A stretch of 64,000 nt of DNA, taken from Brugia malayi (taxonomy: Eukaryota; Nematoda; Chromadorea; Rhabditida; Onchocercidae). This document shows, in pieces, positions 13,081-26,850 of the stretch. A program made the translations under genes and the position numbers. How positions within the stretch are numbered: position 1 is the stretch's first letter; the number at the start of each line of letters is the position of its first letter. The DNA is taken from assembly GCF_000002995.4 (NCBI RefSeq), contig NW_025062476.1:11964501-12028500 (forward strand), written 5' to 3'. The notes below the pieces were generated by a model, which worked only from the letters and a program-made list of their open reading frames with translations, was not told where the DNA came from and made no database searches.

Positions 13081-14642
13081 GACATAACGGATGAAATTGG
13101 ACAGAACGACACGATGATTAGATGCATTTACTGGAATTTCTTCAACTCTTTTCTTCGTTTTTTTCAATGTTATTTGAATTTTATACCAATTCATTTCATA
13201 TTTTCTCCATTATTATCTTTCTTTCTTTTTTTTCCCTCCCTAATTAGTTAATTAGTTAATTTAAATTTAAATTCATTAAAATGAGAGAGGAAAAAAAAAA
13301 AACAAACAAAAAGAGTGGTTTTTATTTTACTATTATTACTATTAATTATCTACCTTTATCATATATTTTTCTAGGTAATATCAAGTGGACAATTCCTTTT
13401 TTTTTTTTTCCTTTTCTCAATTAAAATTTTTAATTAGTGCTTATTTAATTTGTAATGTAAATTTAATTCTAACATACATTTCCTTTCATTCTTTTTTTTT
13501 TTTTTTAACACAATTCAAAATTATTAATTTTTTTATTAGATTACAAATTAATCATTTTGACCTATTATTACATTTTGCTTTGCTTTTTAGGAATTTTAAA
13601 TGTAAAATTATTTGTTTAATATTTCTTTTTTTTCCAATGCTCAAAAGTAATGTCATTTTTTTCTTTTTTTTTCTTGCTTAAGGCATATAAAAGTAACGTC
13701 ATTTTGTTCGGTTATAATAATATCTTTAAAAAAAAAAAAAAAAATAAAATAATATTCGTTGAATACATTTTCTTATCTTTCTAATATGATGAGAGAAAGA
13801 ATTTTGGTTTGATAAATTCTTTTAAAAATTACTAATTTTAGTCCTAAAAATTTTTGCTTGTTTGTCTATTTCTGATAATTATATTATTTGCTAATTTTCT
13901 TTTTTTTTTTTATTTCATTCAAAAAGTTATTCTTAAAATATTTCGCTGTTAATTCAGTTAAAATAAGCTAAAATTATATCAATTAATTAATTTATTTCAT
14001 TCAAAATAAATATTCCAAATAAACATCATTCAATTGTTTGTTTGATTAGAATTGCTAAATGCAAAATCATAACATAACAAAATTTTGAAAAATATTCATC
14101 TATTTGCTAGAACAGATGAGTTATATATATATGTATTATTGATGCACTTTCTCAAGTCAATAACAAATAAAATTTTGGAAATAAAAAATAGAAATAATTT
14201 TTAGCACTGTTTTTTTTTTTTTTTTTGATGATAAAAAATCTAAGTTAAACTATTACGATTAAAGTGAAGTAGCATAAAAAATAATAATTAATAATAATAA
14301 ATGTAGAAGTATTAGTAACAATTATTGATAATGTTAGTGATACTTTTTAGAGAGTATTTATTAGATAGATTAATATTTAATATCACAAATTATATTTCTA
14401 TTGATAAGTGATTATTTCAAAGAATTTCTAAAATCAATTTTAGCTCTTCTTTTCTTTTCTTTATTTTCTGTTGAAAATGATATTGCAGTAATTAACTAAT
14501 GAGTAGGCGAGAGGAAAAAAGTTTAGCATTTACTCTCTTTTTTGTCTTTTATTTTTTAAATGAACCTGTTTTTTTTTCCTTTTTAATTTTTCTTTTTTTT
14601 TGTTTTTTTTTTTTGTTGTCACACATCCTAAAATGCTATCAT

Positions 14643-14650
14643 TGACGTCA
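14643..14650 (+). promoter_or_regulatory. Perfect CRE palindrome TGACGTCA
   Basis: This is the canonical CREB/ATF binding palindrome, inside the 50-kb 5' intron. It abuts the left arm of an 11-bp inverted repeat (14648-14658 and 14710-14720). In a sequence this AT-rich the octamer is expected well under once per window by my rough composition estimate. PKA activates CREB, so feedback is conceivable. Function is inference only. Confidence 0.35.
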
Positions 14651-16284
14651 TTACACGTATTTAATAATTTAGTGTAACGTATACTAATTAAAATAACTAT
14701 TATAATTTGACGTGTAATGAAATCATCCGAAAGATGAGAAAAGGATTATTTATAAACTTTTTTTATGTCATCTTTGGTTTATATTATTTGATTATATTTG
14801 ATAGATTCTTTTTTTTTTTTTTTTTCGAATATTATAATAAAAACCGAAAAGGCAAAAAGAAAAAAGCAGAGAGCAAATTGAGGAATTAAATTAGGAATAA
14901 AGTAAACTTTGAAAAGTTTAAATGAATTGAATGTAATGCTTCTAATTAATTAATTAGTTAACATATTGTTCCAAAAAAGAGGACTGGAAAAAAATTATAT
15001 GATTAAGTTTAAAAGTAATAATAAATTCCAATAGAATTTTCTTATGCTGAATTCAAGGCTATCATTATATTAAATTGTTTCTCCTTTGTTTTTTTTTTCC
15101 TATTTTACTTTTCAAAAATGCTATAGAAGTGTATAGATAGCATTAAAAAATTATAATTTATTTTTAAATAATTTTCTCGACATAATTAAAACTATCATAT
15201 TAAAATAATTTAATTATAATTTACTTAATATACTAATTTTTTATCAAATTGTTCCATTTATTTTTTCATTATCGAATAACTAAAACAAAAAAAAGAGAGA
15301 GAGCAAAAGAAAAAAAACAAAACAAACAAACAGTTTAAAATTTCATTATTTTAAGCTTTGTAATTTAAGCTTTCTCCTCTTTCGTGTTTTTTTTTTTTCA
15401 TTTTACTTTCTTCGTTTTTTAATTTTTTACTATTTTTTGTTTTTATTTCTTTTTTACTTTTTTTTTTTTTTTGAAAAAAAATTAGCTGTAATTATATATT
15501 TTCAAAAAAAAAAAAAAAACTAATCTATTATTTATAACTATATATTTAATTTTTGATATTTTTATTTTTTCTAATTTTTTTTTTTTTTTTGTTCCTACCA
15601 GAAAATTTGAGAGAAATTTCGAATAATTTTGCTTTCTTTTTCAGAGAAAGAGAATGTATCTAAAGGAATAAAGATGAGAAGGAAAAAAAAATAAAAAAAG
15701 TTGAAAGGAAATTGAAGTGAAAATAAAAATGTCATTGATAAATATAATTTATTTCGAGAGCATTTCACTCTTTCCTTTATTTTTTATTTTTTTGTTTCTT
15801 CCTTTTGAAATGATAGTAATTGCTTCTTCTTAGTTTGCAAATTGTTTGTAATGCGTTAAACAATTGATTCATCCTTTTCATTTTTTCTTTTTTTTCTTAT
15901 TTATGCTTTCATTTTTCTTTTAAATATTAAATCAAATTTATTACACACACAATAAAAAAGAAAGAAAGAATTAAAATTAAATAAAATTGTAAATTTTATT
16001 TTCTCAGTGACATTCCTTTTTTCTTTTTTAATCTTACTAAGTACTCACATCCAATATATTCTAATAAAAAATAAAACAGTGAATGAAATGTACGAGAGTA
16101 GTAGTTAAGTAGAGTGCATTGTAAACATATTTCATTTATAAAATGAATAATATATTAGATTTGAATTAAATGATAACAAATGCTAATATTCTAATAAATT
16201 TCAAAAATTAATTTTTGTTTATTTTATTTTGTTTTTTTTTCTTTCATCAATAAAATAAAAACTTTTAAAAATTATCTGATAATA

Positions 16285-16475
16285 TCATTTGAAATAACTT
16301 ATTGTTTCTATAGTAATAATGATAATGACAATAACAGTGATTAATAATAATAATAATGATATTAATAACAATAGCAACAATAATAATAATAATATTAATA
16401 ACAATAGTAATAATAATAATAACAATAATAATATTGATAACAATAGTAATAATAATGATAATAAAAGATAAATAA
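16285..16475. repeat. (AAT)n / AATAAC imperfect trinucleotide repeat
   Basis: AAT repeats with AAC, AGT and GAT variants. The - strand Leu/Ile-rich open frame here is its translation. Confidence 0.85.
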
Positions 16476-16754
16476 AATTAATTAAGCAAAAATTTATCCC
16501 ATTAGTATACAATATGATTAATTTTTGCTTATGAAATTGTCACAATCAAATTAATCAATATTTTAAATATGATAATTTGGACTTTTAAAATGTTGACATA
16601 ATTACAGCTGCGATTCTGTCACATTTGCTAGAACCATCTGTTTATTTTTAAAAGCGTCGATTGATATATGTTAATTACATCGACTTGATGACTCAGTCAT
16701 TAATTATAAAGCAAGCAAATAACAACACAAACTATGTTATTATGTTGACAAATG

Positions 16755-17065
16755 ACAGCTCCCCACCCACTCCCCCATCCAGTATGATGTCAACATTGCA
16801 CTACTATTGAACTACACAACAATTACATTCTCTCTCTTTCACTCCACCGCCCACTCAACTCTCATCTCATCCCACTACTCCACCCACACCACCCACGCCT
16901 GCCACACTTTTCCATTCACTCCACCTACGCTCTACTCTCATTCCTATTTCGCTACACTACTCATTCCACCCACGCATTATCACTCCACCCACGCATCACT
17001 CCCACCCACTCCGCCCACTCTTTATCCGACCCACTTCATCGTTCCATCTATTGTTTAATTCCATC
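16755..17065. repeat. C-rich ACTCCACCCAC degenerate minisatellite
   Basis: This strand-biased tract is almost free of G on the + strand. It has many CCACCCAC and ACTCCACC blocks and a head with C runs (CCCC at 16761, CCC at 16766, CCCCC at 16772). The open frame at 16807-17058 (His/Thr/Ser/Pro-rich) is its translation. It stands out sharply from the flanking sequence. Confidence 0.75.
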
Positions 17066-19444
17066 CTTCTTCATCCTCAGCTTTCATTCATTAATGGTAA
17101 TGGAATGCTATTTTATAATTTCCCATCATTTCTTTATTTTAAAATAATTTTTAATTTTCATTTGAAATTTGAATTAAAATGGAAATTATTAAGGATTAAT
17201 TGTGTAAGAAAATAAGCTAAAAATCTAACAAATTTAGGTTTGAAATTATTACTACCATTATTATTAGCTATTATTTATCTAAAATTTTAATTAGGAATGA
17301 TTAATATAATCTAAAGCTTAAGAAATGCTTGTACTACTGATAATGATTATACTAAATTAACTATTATGTAACTATTCGAAAAAAAAAAGTAGAAAACAGT
17401 TTAAAAAAGGAAAGAAAATATCAAAGTTCAACAAATCCCAAAAAAAAAAAAACTTCTTGTTTTTATTTTCGTTAAATTTTTTTTTTAGCTAAAAGAAATA
17501 AGCGAAACATAAATCTTTTTTTCATTCTTAGAAAAACATTTTTCCCTCTTTTCATTTTCATTTAAACTAACTATCATCTGTCTGTCATTTTCAATTTTGA
17601 CAAGTGTATACTATCTTTAAAGTTATGCTTGAAGAAAAGGAAAGAAAAAAAAAAAAATTGACAAAAAATAAAGAAAGAAAAAATAAAATTAAGGATAAAC
17701 AACAGCAGGCAAACAGAACAAATTTAATATTTCTCAAACGATTTCATTACCGGTTGATATAACCATTTTCCTTTTCCTTTTTTCCGGTTCATTAATTTTG
17801 CTGAATTTTGTTTTCCTTTCTGTTTTTGATTTCTATACATGTTTGTTTCATATGTAATTTTTTTTTTTTTTATTTATGATAAAAGTTATTTCATTATATA
17901 TATTATATATGCATTTTCTTTCTTTGCCATTTTTTCTTTTTCCTTTTTTTTTTTTTTTTTTTTTTTGAAATTTAATAAAAATTTTTGAAAAATAAGGGAT
18001 CATAAGAAAGATATATATATAATTGGAATTTAGATTATATTTATAAGAAAAATTTATCTTGTATTTTGTTAATGAAATAAATGAAATTATAATGAATATG
18101 TGAAAAAAAAAAAAAATAAATAAATAAAAAAATAAAAATTATAATGAAATTATAATAAAATGAGAAATTATAATGAAAAAAAATATATATAATATATTTT
18201 TTCGTTATTGAAATTAGAAAAATATTTAATGTTTTGTTAATTGCCGAAAAAAAAAAAAAAAAAGTGGAATAGAAATTATTGTTTACCTATTAGTTGACTA
18301 TTAGATACTTAAATATATTAAGACTAACCCTTGAAATTATTTAAAAAACAAATTTCATAGCTATATGATAATCAATTATTTTAAATACAAAATGAAGTGA
18401 TCTTTTTTTTTTTTTTTCTTTTTGTTAACAAAGTTTTTGTATAATATAATAAGCAAAATTAAAATTTATATAATATAATATGCAAATGAATGAAACAATA
18501 TATGAAAATATATATAAGTACTTGTAATACAATTGGTTTAATTTTAATTTGAATTAATAATTTATTATAATATAAATTAAAATTTCAAAGGAAATAATAA
18601 TTCATCATCATTCATTGTCTAAAATTATTTTTTCTGTTCAAATTTTAAATTTCTCAGTGTTCTATTATTGTAACATTTCTCACAAAATGTTCTTCCTTTT
18701 TTTTTTTTTTTTTTTCTCGCAAATTTAAAACGATGTATTTTCTTCATTCATTTCAATTTATATTTGATTTCTAATCTATGAACATTTTCAATTTTTAGCA
18801 AATATCATAGCAGCAGAAGATTCAAATTTGTATGCTTTAATGGTATTCCAAAACTAAAAGTCAATACAAATTAATTATCAAATTAGATTTTAATCAATTA
18901 TCATTTTTTCTTCTTCGAAATATGCTTGAAGCACAAAAAATTTAACTAATTTAATTTTGCAAAATTTTTGCTGAATAAACTATAAATTTAAGCGATTTTT
19001 ATTTTAAAAAAAAAATAAAAAAAAAGAAAGAGAAGGAAAATTTGATAAAAAAAAAAAAAAGAAAATGAAAGTATGATCTATGTATTTTGTGCAAATATTT
19101 TTCGTTTTTTGATCTTTCTTTCAATATTTTATTATTCAGATTAAAATTTACTGCACATTTTATTTGCTAAAAAAAAAAAAAACACTGTACGATGGTTTTA
19201 TGAAAAATTTATTTCTAATTTTGTTTTCTACATTTTGTGTGAAAAAAATTTTTATCCTTTCCATATGAATTAAAACTATAAAAGTTTTATAAAAAAAAAA
19301 AAAAAATTAATTTTGTATTTGAAAGTCTTTTCTATATATATATAATATTTTGTTTCTTTTTTAATTTTACAATAAATTTCGCTGGGAAATTTTAATAATT
19401 TCACAGCATGAAAAAAAAATTTTTTTTGGTGAATATTATATTAC

Positions 19445-19806
19445 AAAATCTAATAGAAAATAATATTTAAATTATAAATAAGAATAATTTTTTGTTGTTA
19501 CTAAACAATTACTACATCCGATGCTAATAAAATGATATTTAAATAAAATTAATAATATTTTCATTTGTAATAATAATAATAAAATTAGTTGCAAATAATT
19601 TTCTTTTTTTCATTGATAATAGCTTATTGTTAATAAATATTTGCTTGGATTATTTGCTATTCCTTTTTGATAATTGATAAAATTAATTTTGATAACAATT
19701 AATTTTATTTAAATATCATTTCATTAGCATCGCATGTAGTAATTATTTAGTAATAACAAAAAATTATTCTTATTTATAATTTAAATATTATTTTCTATTA
19801 GATTTT
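19445..19806. mobile_element. 362-bp fold-back (MITE-like) element with 109-bp inverted arms
   Basis: The left arm 19445-19553 and the reverse complement of the right arm 19698-19806 match over 109 positions with four mismatches, separated by a 144-bp AT-rich core. The termini read AAAATCTAATAG...CTATTAGATTTT. There is no coding sequence inside and no clear target-site duplication at the edges. The symmetry is seen directly. The MITE/fold-back label is inference; a local palindromic duplication is the alternative. Confidence 0.7.
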
Positions 19807-21005
19807 AGCTTCTTTTCTCACAAAAAAAAAATAACAGTGATAAATAATGATAAAACAATAATAATTTAAATTTAGCATTTAACAAAGTTTTATTTTGTTA
19901 CAATTAATTGTCAATACATTTTATACTTTCTTTTCATTTCTTCTCTAATCAATTATTTTATTTATATAAAAATATTTTTATTAATTGATAAATGAAAAAA
20001 AAAAAAAAAGGACAAAATGAAGAGGTAAAAGGAAGAAAACACTTTATATACTATCATTTTTCATCTTTTTTTTTTTTTTTACTTTTCTTTTTCATTTCTT
20101 TCTACTTTCAACCAATGATTATTTTACTTTCAAAGTTTTTCGTTCCTTTTTTTTTTTTGAAGTTAAAATTTATTTTAAAAAATTTATTTTTTCAATAATT
20201 TTATTTTATTTTTTTAATGTAAACAAAATAATCGTAGCGTTTTTTTTTTTTTCATATTTTATGTTCGATCTTATCATCTTATCTACATTTATTTCATCTT
20301 ACTATTTCTTAATCATTTTTTTTTTTTTTTAAATTATTAATTTTTTTAATTATTCACTTTTTTTTTTTTTTTTTTTTTAAATCATTCATTTTTTTCTTTT
20401 GATATACATAAACTTTTCTAATTACGTAAAAATTTTTTTTGACATTTACAATTTTTTACATAAATATTAATTAACAAACTCATTATTCGTTCTCTATTAT
20501 TTCTTATTGAATTATATTCTTTTTAAAATTCATTTTTCTTTTTCTTTTCAAATTTCATTCAAAAATGTTATTTTTTTTTCTTTTTTTTTTTTTTAGATTT
20601 CATTCATTTTCATTCTTTCATCTATTCAATTCATTTAATTTATTGTTATTATGTAATACAAAAAAAAAATGATTAATGATGAAAAAAAAAAAAGTTAAAT
20701 TTATAATTTTCTTCAAATAGCTCAAAACAAAAATGAGAATACAAAATTTGAAAGAAAAAAAAAAAAAAATTGAAAAGATGAAAAATAAATAATTTCGATA
20801 TTTTAATATTTTATTCCTTCTTTTTTTTTTTTTTCCTCAACCATTCTTCTACATTCATATTTATATGATTTCCTTTTCCTCTTTTTTTTTTTTTATAAAA
20901 TTTTTTAGTTTTTATTTTTTTTTTGCTTTTCTTTTTTTTTTTTTTATTTGTTTACAATAAAATGAACTTTTTCCATTTCATTCCTATTATTATACCTACA
21001 TTCTT

Positions 21006-21069
<64 letters not shown>

Positions 21070-22360
21070 TTAGTTTTTTTTCAAAAAAAAAAAAAAAGTG
21101 CTGTTATTTCTTCTTATTATTATTACTTATTATTAATAATAATATTATTATTATTATAATTTAATGCTTCACTTTTTTTTTTTTCATTTTATAAGTAAAT
21201 TTTTATCAATAATTTATTTTATATTATAGCAATATGATTTGATAAGTTAATGATAATTTTTCTTTTCTTTTTGAATGTTATATATATATATATAGTTTTA
21301 CTCCTATTTCTGCTTAAATATTTAAATGAATAAATTGTTTACTAATTGCATCATTCATCGATTTATCATTTTGTTTATTTTTGCAATCTTATTGTTTATC
21401 AATGATTTATATGCTTATTAAATCTTAATATTAAATAATCTTTTGCAATTTTTTAAAACATTTATTACATTTAATTAATTTATTTTTCATTTGACTCAAA
21501 TTCTTTCTCATTTAAATTCATTGGAAGATAATGTTGCTATTATCTAATTTAGCTATCAAAATAATTATTTTAGCAATTAAAATGCTAAACAATGAAATAA
21601 TAGAATATTTAGTGATAATATGTTGTGATAATTGATAAGCAAACGAAATGATTTTATAAACAAAATAATTTTGATTAGAAACGAAGAAAGTGAAAAAAAA
21701 TAATTTTCAATATTTTATTCGTAGGTATATTTGATAAAATAAATTATTGTATAATTTAAATATAATATATATACTATATATTAAATACAATTACTTAAGT
21801 ACAAAATTATAATTTTTCTTTTTTTGAATATTAAATTATAAAATGAGTAAAACAGATTTAAAATATCTAATATTTCATTAAATTTCTTTTCCTTTTTTTT
21901 TGGTGTAACAAAATTAAAATAACTAATATTAATAATTTTTTTTTTTTTTTATTTTTTTCTATTCAACTTAAATTGTTAATTTATTACACATATATAAATT
22001 TTTTTTTTTTTTTTTCAATTTCAATATGTTTAAATTTAATGCCAATTGTTATTGTTTTTCCTATATTTTCAAGCATAACTTAATCATTTTTCTGAAATAA
22101 AATAAAAAATAAATAAATGAACATTTTATATTTATAATTATATTTTATTTAAACATTAATATATTAGTTAAATTTTTGTATTTTTCAATAAGAAATAATA
22201 TCTTAGTTAAACTTTTCACTCTTTTAAAAAAAAAAAAATTAGAAATCATTTTTTTGTAATAATTTCTTTCTTTCTCTTTTTTTTTTTTTTTTAACTTGAT
22301 AATATTAATTTTTATAAAATAATTTTGCACTATCATTGATTGATTTATATTTAAACATAT

Positions 22361-22560
22361 AGCATTTAGTCACTAGGCTTATTGCTTATGCCTAGTCTGC
22401 CTTGGCCTTGGCTATTTATTATTTATGGACACAGAGATAAATCTATGGCTGCTCCATTCTCAGGATGCTAGTGCTAGGCTGTTATCCGCTTGCTGCTTCC
22501 CTCTTTTTACTTTTTAGATCTTTTTGGCAGTTTGTCAACTCTCTCAACCAATTTTAACTT
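22361..22560. other. G+C-richer island with short hairpin and 30-codon open frame
   Basis: This is clearly richer in G+C than its surroundings. It holds an inverted pair ACTAGGC (22372-22378) / GCCTAGT (22390-22396) and a third related string, CTAGTGCTAGGCT, near 22469-22481. ATG at 22425 opens 30 codons (MDTEINLWLLHSQDASARLL...) to a TAG at 22515. I recognise no family. It could be a transposon remnant, a small RNA gene or a conserved non-coding element. Confidence 0.25.
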
Positions 22561-25500
22561 TATTTTTGAGGATCGATTCAAATAGCTAATTAATTTTTGA
22601 AGTTTTTTTTTTTTCTCTTTTTTTCCTTTTTTTTTTTGAAAAAAAAAATTAGACTAAATTTTATTTAAAAATTGATTTTTATAATTGAATTGAATGTTTC
22701 ATTTGTTTTTTTTCTCCTTTTATTTTTTTTTTTTTTTTACATATTCAGCTAAAATTGTTAAATATATATACAATTTTTTTTTTTTAATAGTTTTATCTAC
22801 AACAATATTTCATCGAAAAAGTTTTTAACTATTAAAATTTGCATAAATAGTAGGAAATATTAAGGTATTGATAGCATTAGTTAAGTAATTTATAGTCGGA
22901 AAAATTAATTATGCAACAAATAATTCTATAATTTTAGGTATAATTCTAGGTAATTCTAGGTAATACTAGCGCTAATGACATAGTAAATACACGTAAGTAA
23001 TTTTAATCAGTTATTCAAATTATTCAAATCATATCGCATTAGCATCAGGCAAATATACTTTCCGATATAATTGAATCTGATTCAAATTGGATTATAAATA
23101 CGCCGGAAATATTAGTTTGAATTTTATTATTTGTGATTTCTGATATATTCATAGATATTTTAAATTCCAATTCTATAAGTGTTATCATCATATGAAATGA
23201 TAAATAAATTTCAAATATTTGAAATGAAAATTAATTCAAATTAATTTTAATAAATTAATTACTACCAATTTAATTTGTTTCCATCGGAAAAAATTGAATG
23301 ATAAAAAAAAAAAGTTTTTTTTTTTTCATTTTAATTCATTTCATACATTAAAAATTTTGTCACATTTTTGTTATTTATGAAAATATTTCGAAAAAATAAA
23401 TAATTTATTTTTCTTCAAAAAAAAATAAATAAATAAATAAGTTTTTCTTCAGCTTATAATTTTAGGCCTGATAAAATTTATTTTTATCAAATATCTTATC
23501 TTTCCTAAACAGTGTTTATTATTGTTTCATTTCTTCCCTCTATTTATTTTAATTTTGCTTACTATCAAATTTCAAATTCATGAAATGAAAATTTTGATTA
23601 TATAAGTAGCAAAATTTGTTATTCACAAATAATTAAAAAATATTTTGTTAAAAAATTTTCCATTCAAAATTTACTTAAATTATTGCTACAGTGTAAAAAT
23701 CATAAATAAAAGATTTTAATTGTTTCTTACTAGGACCAAAAGACAATTAAAATATATGTAAAAATGATAATATTTTGATTAATCAAAAATTTAATTTAAT
23801 AATATTTTAATTTTAATTAATAATATTTAAAATTAATTAGTTAAACAGAAGAAAAAGATAAATTATGAAGCTAATAAACATTAAATAAATATATAAATTG
23901 ATGAAAAATGAGAAAAAAAAAAAAAAGGAAGAAAAGAAGAATTTAAAGATGAAATGTTGATTTTCTTAATTATAAATCTCAATTAAACATTTTTTATTTT
24001 TTTTTTAATTTCCTTTTATTTAATTTTTTATTGTTGCAAACTTTTTTCTCCTTTTTAATATATTAAAAATTATAATATTGAAAAAGAAAAAAGAAAAATA
24101 AAGGAAAGAAAAAATGGAAGGAAAGATAAATTATCTAAATAATATATTTATGTAAGTATGAAAATAGCATTTTCATTTTTTATTCAATTAAAAATAATTT
24201 AATTAAATGTTACCATAATTTAGATCAATAATAAGAATTATGAGTTTTTTTTTTTTTCTTTTTCATTAATTTAATTATTCTTAAAAAAAAAAAAAATATT
24301 TTCCATAGATTGTTACAACTTTTGTTTGTTTATTTGTTTTGTTTTTTTTTTTTATTCTAACATAAATTATAATTTAAATTTATGGTTGTAAATTATTTTT
24401 TCTTGAAAAATATTTAAATATGAATAACCTTTCGAGAGATTATATTATAATTTACAAATAAATAAATAAATTATATATTAAATAAATTTTATCTTCATTT
24501 GAGGAAATTTTTTTTTTTGTTTTTTGAAATAATAATGCAAATATACATATTTGTAATGTATATTTAAATGATTGATAAAAAAAAAATAAAAGTTTACAAA
24601 ATTAAAAAAAAAAAATAAAAAAACTAAAAAAAAATAATACAAATCAATAAAATTGTTTACTGCTTTATCAAAAAATAAAAAATTAGTAAAATTAATTAAA
24701 AAAATGATTTAACATGTAGATATAATATTTATATATCAAATGATCAATCGAAAATGATCATCAATAGATCAAATATAATTTCAATTTATCAAATTTAAAA
24801 TAAAAAAAAAAAAAAAAAAAAACGAAAAAGAGAAAAAAAGATAAGAAAAAAAGGAAAAAGAAATAATTTGATCATTAAAAGCAAAAATGGTAAAATTATA
24901 TTCATCCATTTAGTCGCTTCAATGCATTTCAACTTAGTTTAACATTTTAATACATCCATTTTCAATTTTTTTATTCGATAGCTATTTTAAAAAAAAAAAA
25001 AAATTTAAAAAAAAAAACTGAAAATGACAAAAAAAAAAAAAAAAAAAGGAATGAAAGAAAAATGGCAATTTTGAGAGTTTCTTTTCCTTTTTTTTCTCAT
25101 TTTTCTTTTATTTCTTTTTCAATATTTAAAAAATTTTGTTTTTTTTTTTTTTTTTTTTTGAAATTATGTAAAACTTTTTTTTTTATATAATTTACATTTT
25201 ATAATAATAATTTGATTTTAATATGTAAGTAAAATTATTATCTATTTTTGTGATTATAAATAATTTTTTAAATTTATGTTTTATAAATTTTAAAAGTGAA
25301 CATAAAAAGATTGAAAAATATTATAAAATTACTGCTAAACTTTTATTTTCATCTTATTTCTTTCTTCGTTTTTTTTTTTTTTTTTTTTCCATCCTGAAAA
25401 TATCTTTTGCTAAAATTTTTTATTAATTTTTAAATTACTAATTCAAATATTAAAAAAAGTATAAAGTGAGAAAAAATGTAATTTGAACATAAAAATATTC

Positions 25501-26850
25501 GAATAAGATGCTAAAAAATTAAAAAAATATTACTTATCAAATATTTAAGTTTAACTATTTAAATTGCTAAAAGTTATAAATTCTCAACAAATTATCATTC
25601 ATTTAGCATTTGGTATAAATTTGATAAAATTACAAAATGAAAATGCTTAATATCATTGAGATAAATTTATTTGTTGTTGAAATAAAATTTAAATTTATTT
25701 CTTATTGAAAATTTATTTGCTAATAAAATAAAATTTTTAACAAAAAAAAAAAAAAAAAAAAAAAAAAGGAAAAAGATTGTAATTAGCAATTAATATTATT
25801 ATATCACAAATGAAAATAGCAAAATATTTATTATTCCATCATAATTTATTTATTTTAATATTTCATATTTAGAAAATAAAAAATGAAATTAAAAATGTTT
25901 AATTTCATATTTTTTTTTTAAGGCGAACTAATACAACTGATAATATTTTATTACGAATATCACTAAGGTATAACACTGATAAGTAATGATAAGAAATTAT
26001 AATAGCATTATATCATTGCTATTTCTTTTTTTTTTTTTTTTTTTTCACTATTAACAATAATAAGTGAAATTTTCTATGATTAACATTTCGTATCTTTTCT
26101 ATTCTTTTAATTTTAATTAATAATTTTCTTAATTTGTTCAATTGTTTATTTTATTAAATTTTATTTACTTATTTTATTGCTTATTATTCCTTTGCACAAA
26201 ATTAAAAAAAAAAAAAAATTTCAGTTCAAAAAACATTAAATTAAAAAAAAAAAAAATAGAATTATTGAATCTGATAAATTAATCTAAATAATAATAGTAA
26301 GTTTTGTGTATGATTTTTTATTAAAGCATAAACAAAAAATAGTTTATCAGTTAACGAATGGATAAATAATTATTTATTTTATTTTTTGATATATCAATTA
26401 CTATTTGTGATCAGTATTAAGTTCCTTACTCTAATTATTATTTTGTTGTTTACTATCATTCTTATCATTATCATTATCATCTTCATTATCATACTCTCTG
26501 CGCCATCATCATTATGTTTTTTAACTAAATTTTTTAAAAAATTTTTCGATAAATAATTAAGATTGCTTTATTATTTACTTTACAAACATTTGTAGTACCT
26601 CACATTACATTCATATTTTTTATGACAACAAATTAATTCAAATCAAATACTATAATAAATAGTATTATCATTATTTAAGTATATCACTACTCAAGCATAA
26701 TGATCTTATCATCATTTCGTTATCATTTATGTGATGGAATAATTAGTAATAAAATGAGCAGTTGAACAAATTAATACAATTATTTACTAAAATTAAAAGA
26801 AAAGAAATGCTACGAAACGTATATAAAAGAAAATTTCATTTATTATTGTT

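Noticed and set aside
16807..17058. 83-codon His/Thr/Ser/Pro frame
   Set aside because: Translation of the C-rich degenerate minisatellite.
17625..17762. 45-codon Lys/Glu-rich frame (MLEEKERKKKK...) before GTTGAT
   Set aside because: The only GT near its end is in phase 2 and would give a stop in exon 2; composition follows A-rich sequence.
24114..24151. ATG followed by 12 codons and a perfect GTAAGT donor
   Set aside because: It ends in phase 2; joining AT to TTAAAG of exon 2 gives an immediate stop, so it cannot be a PKA first exon.
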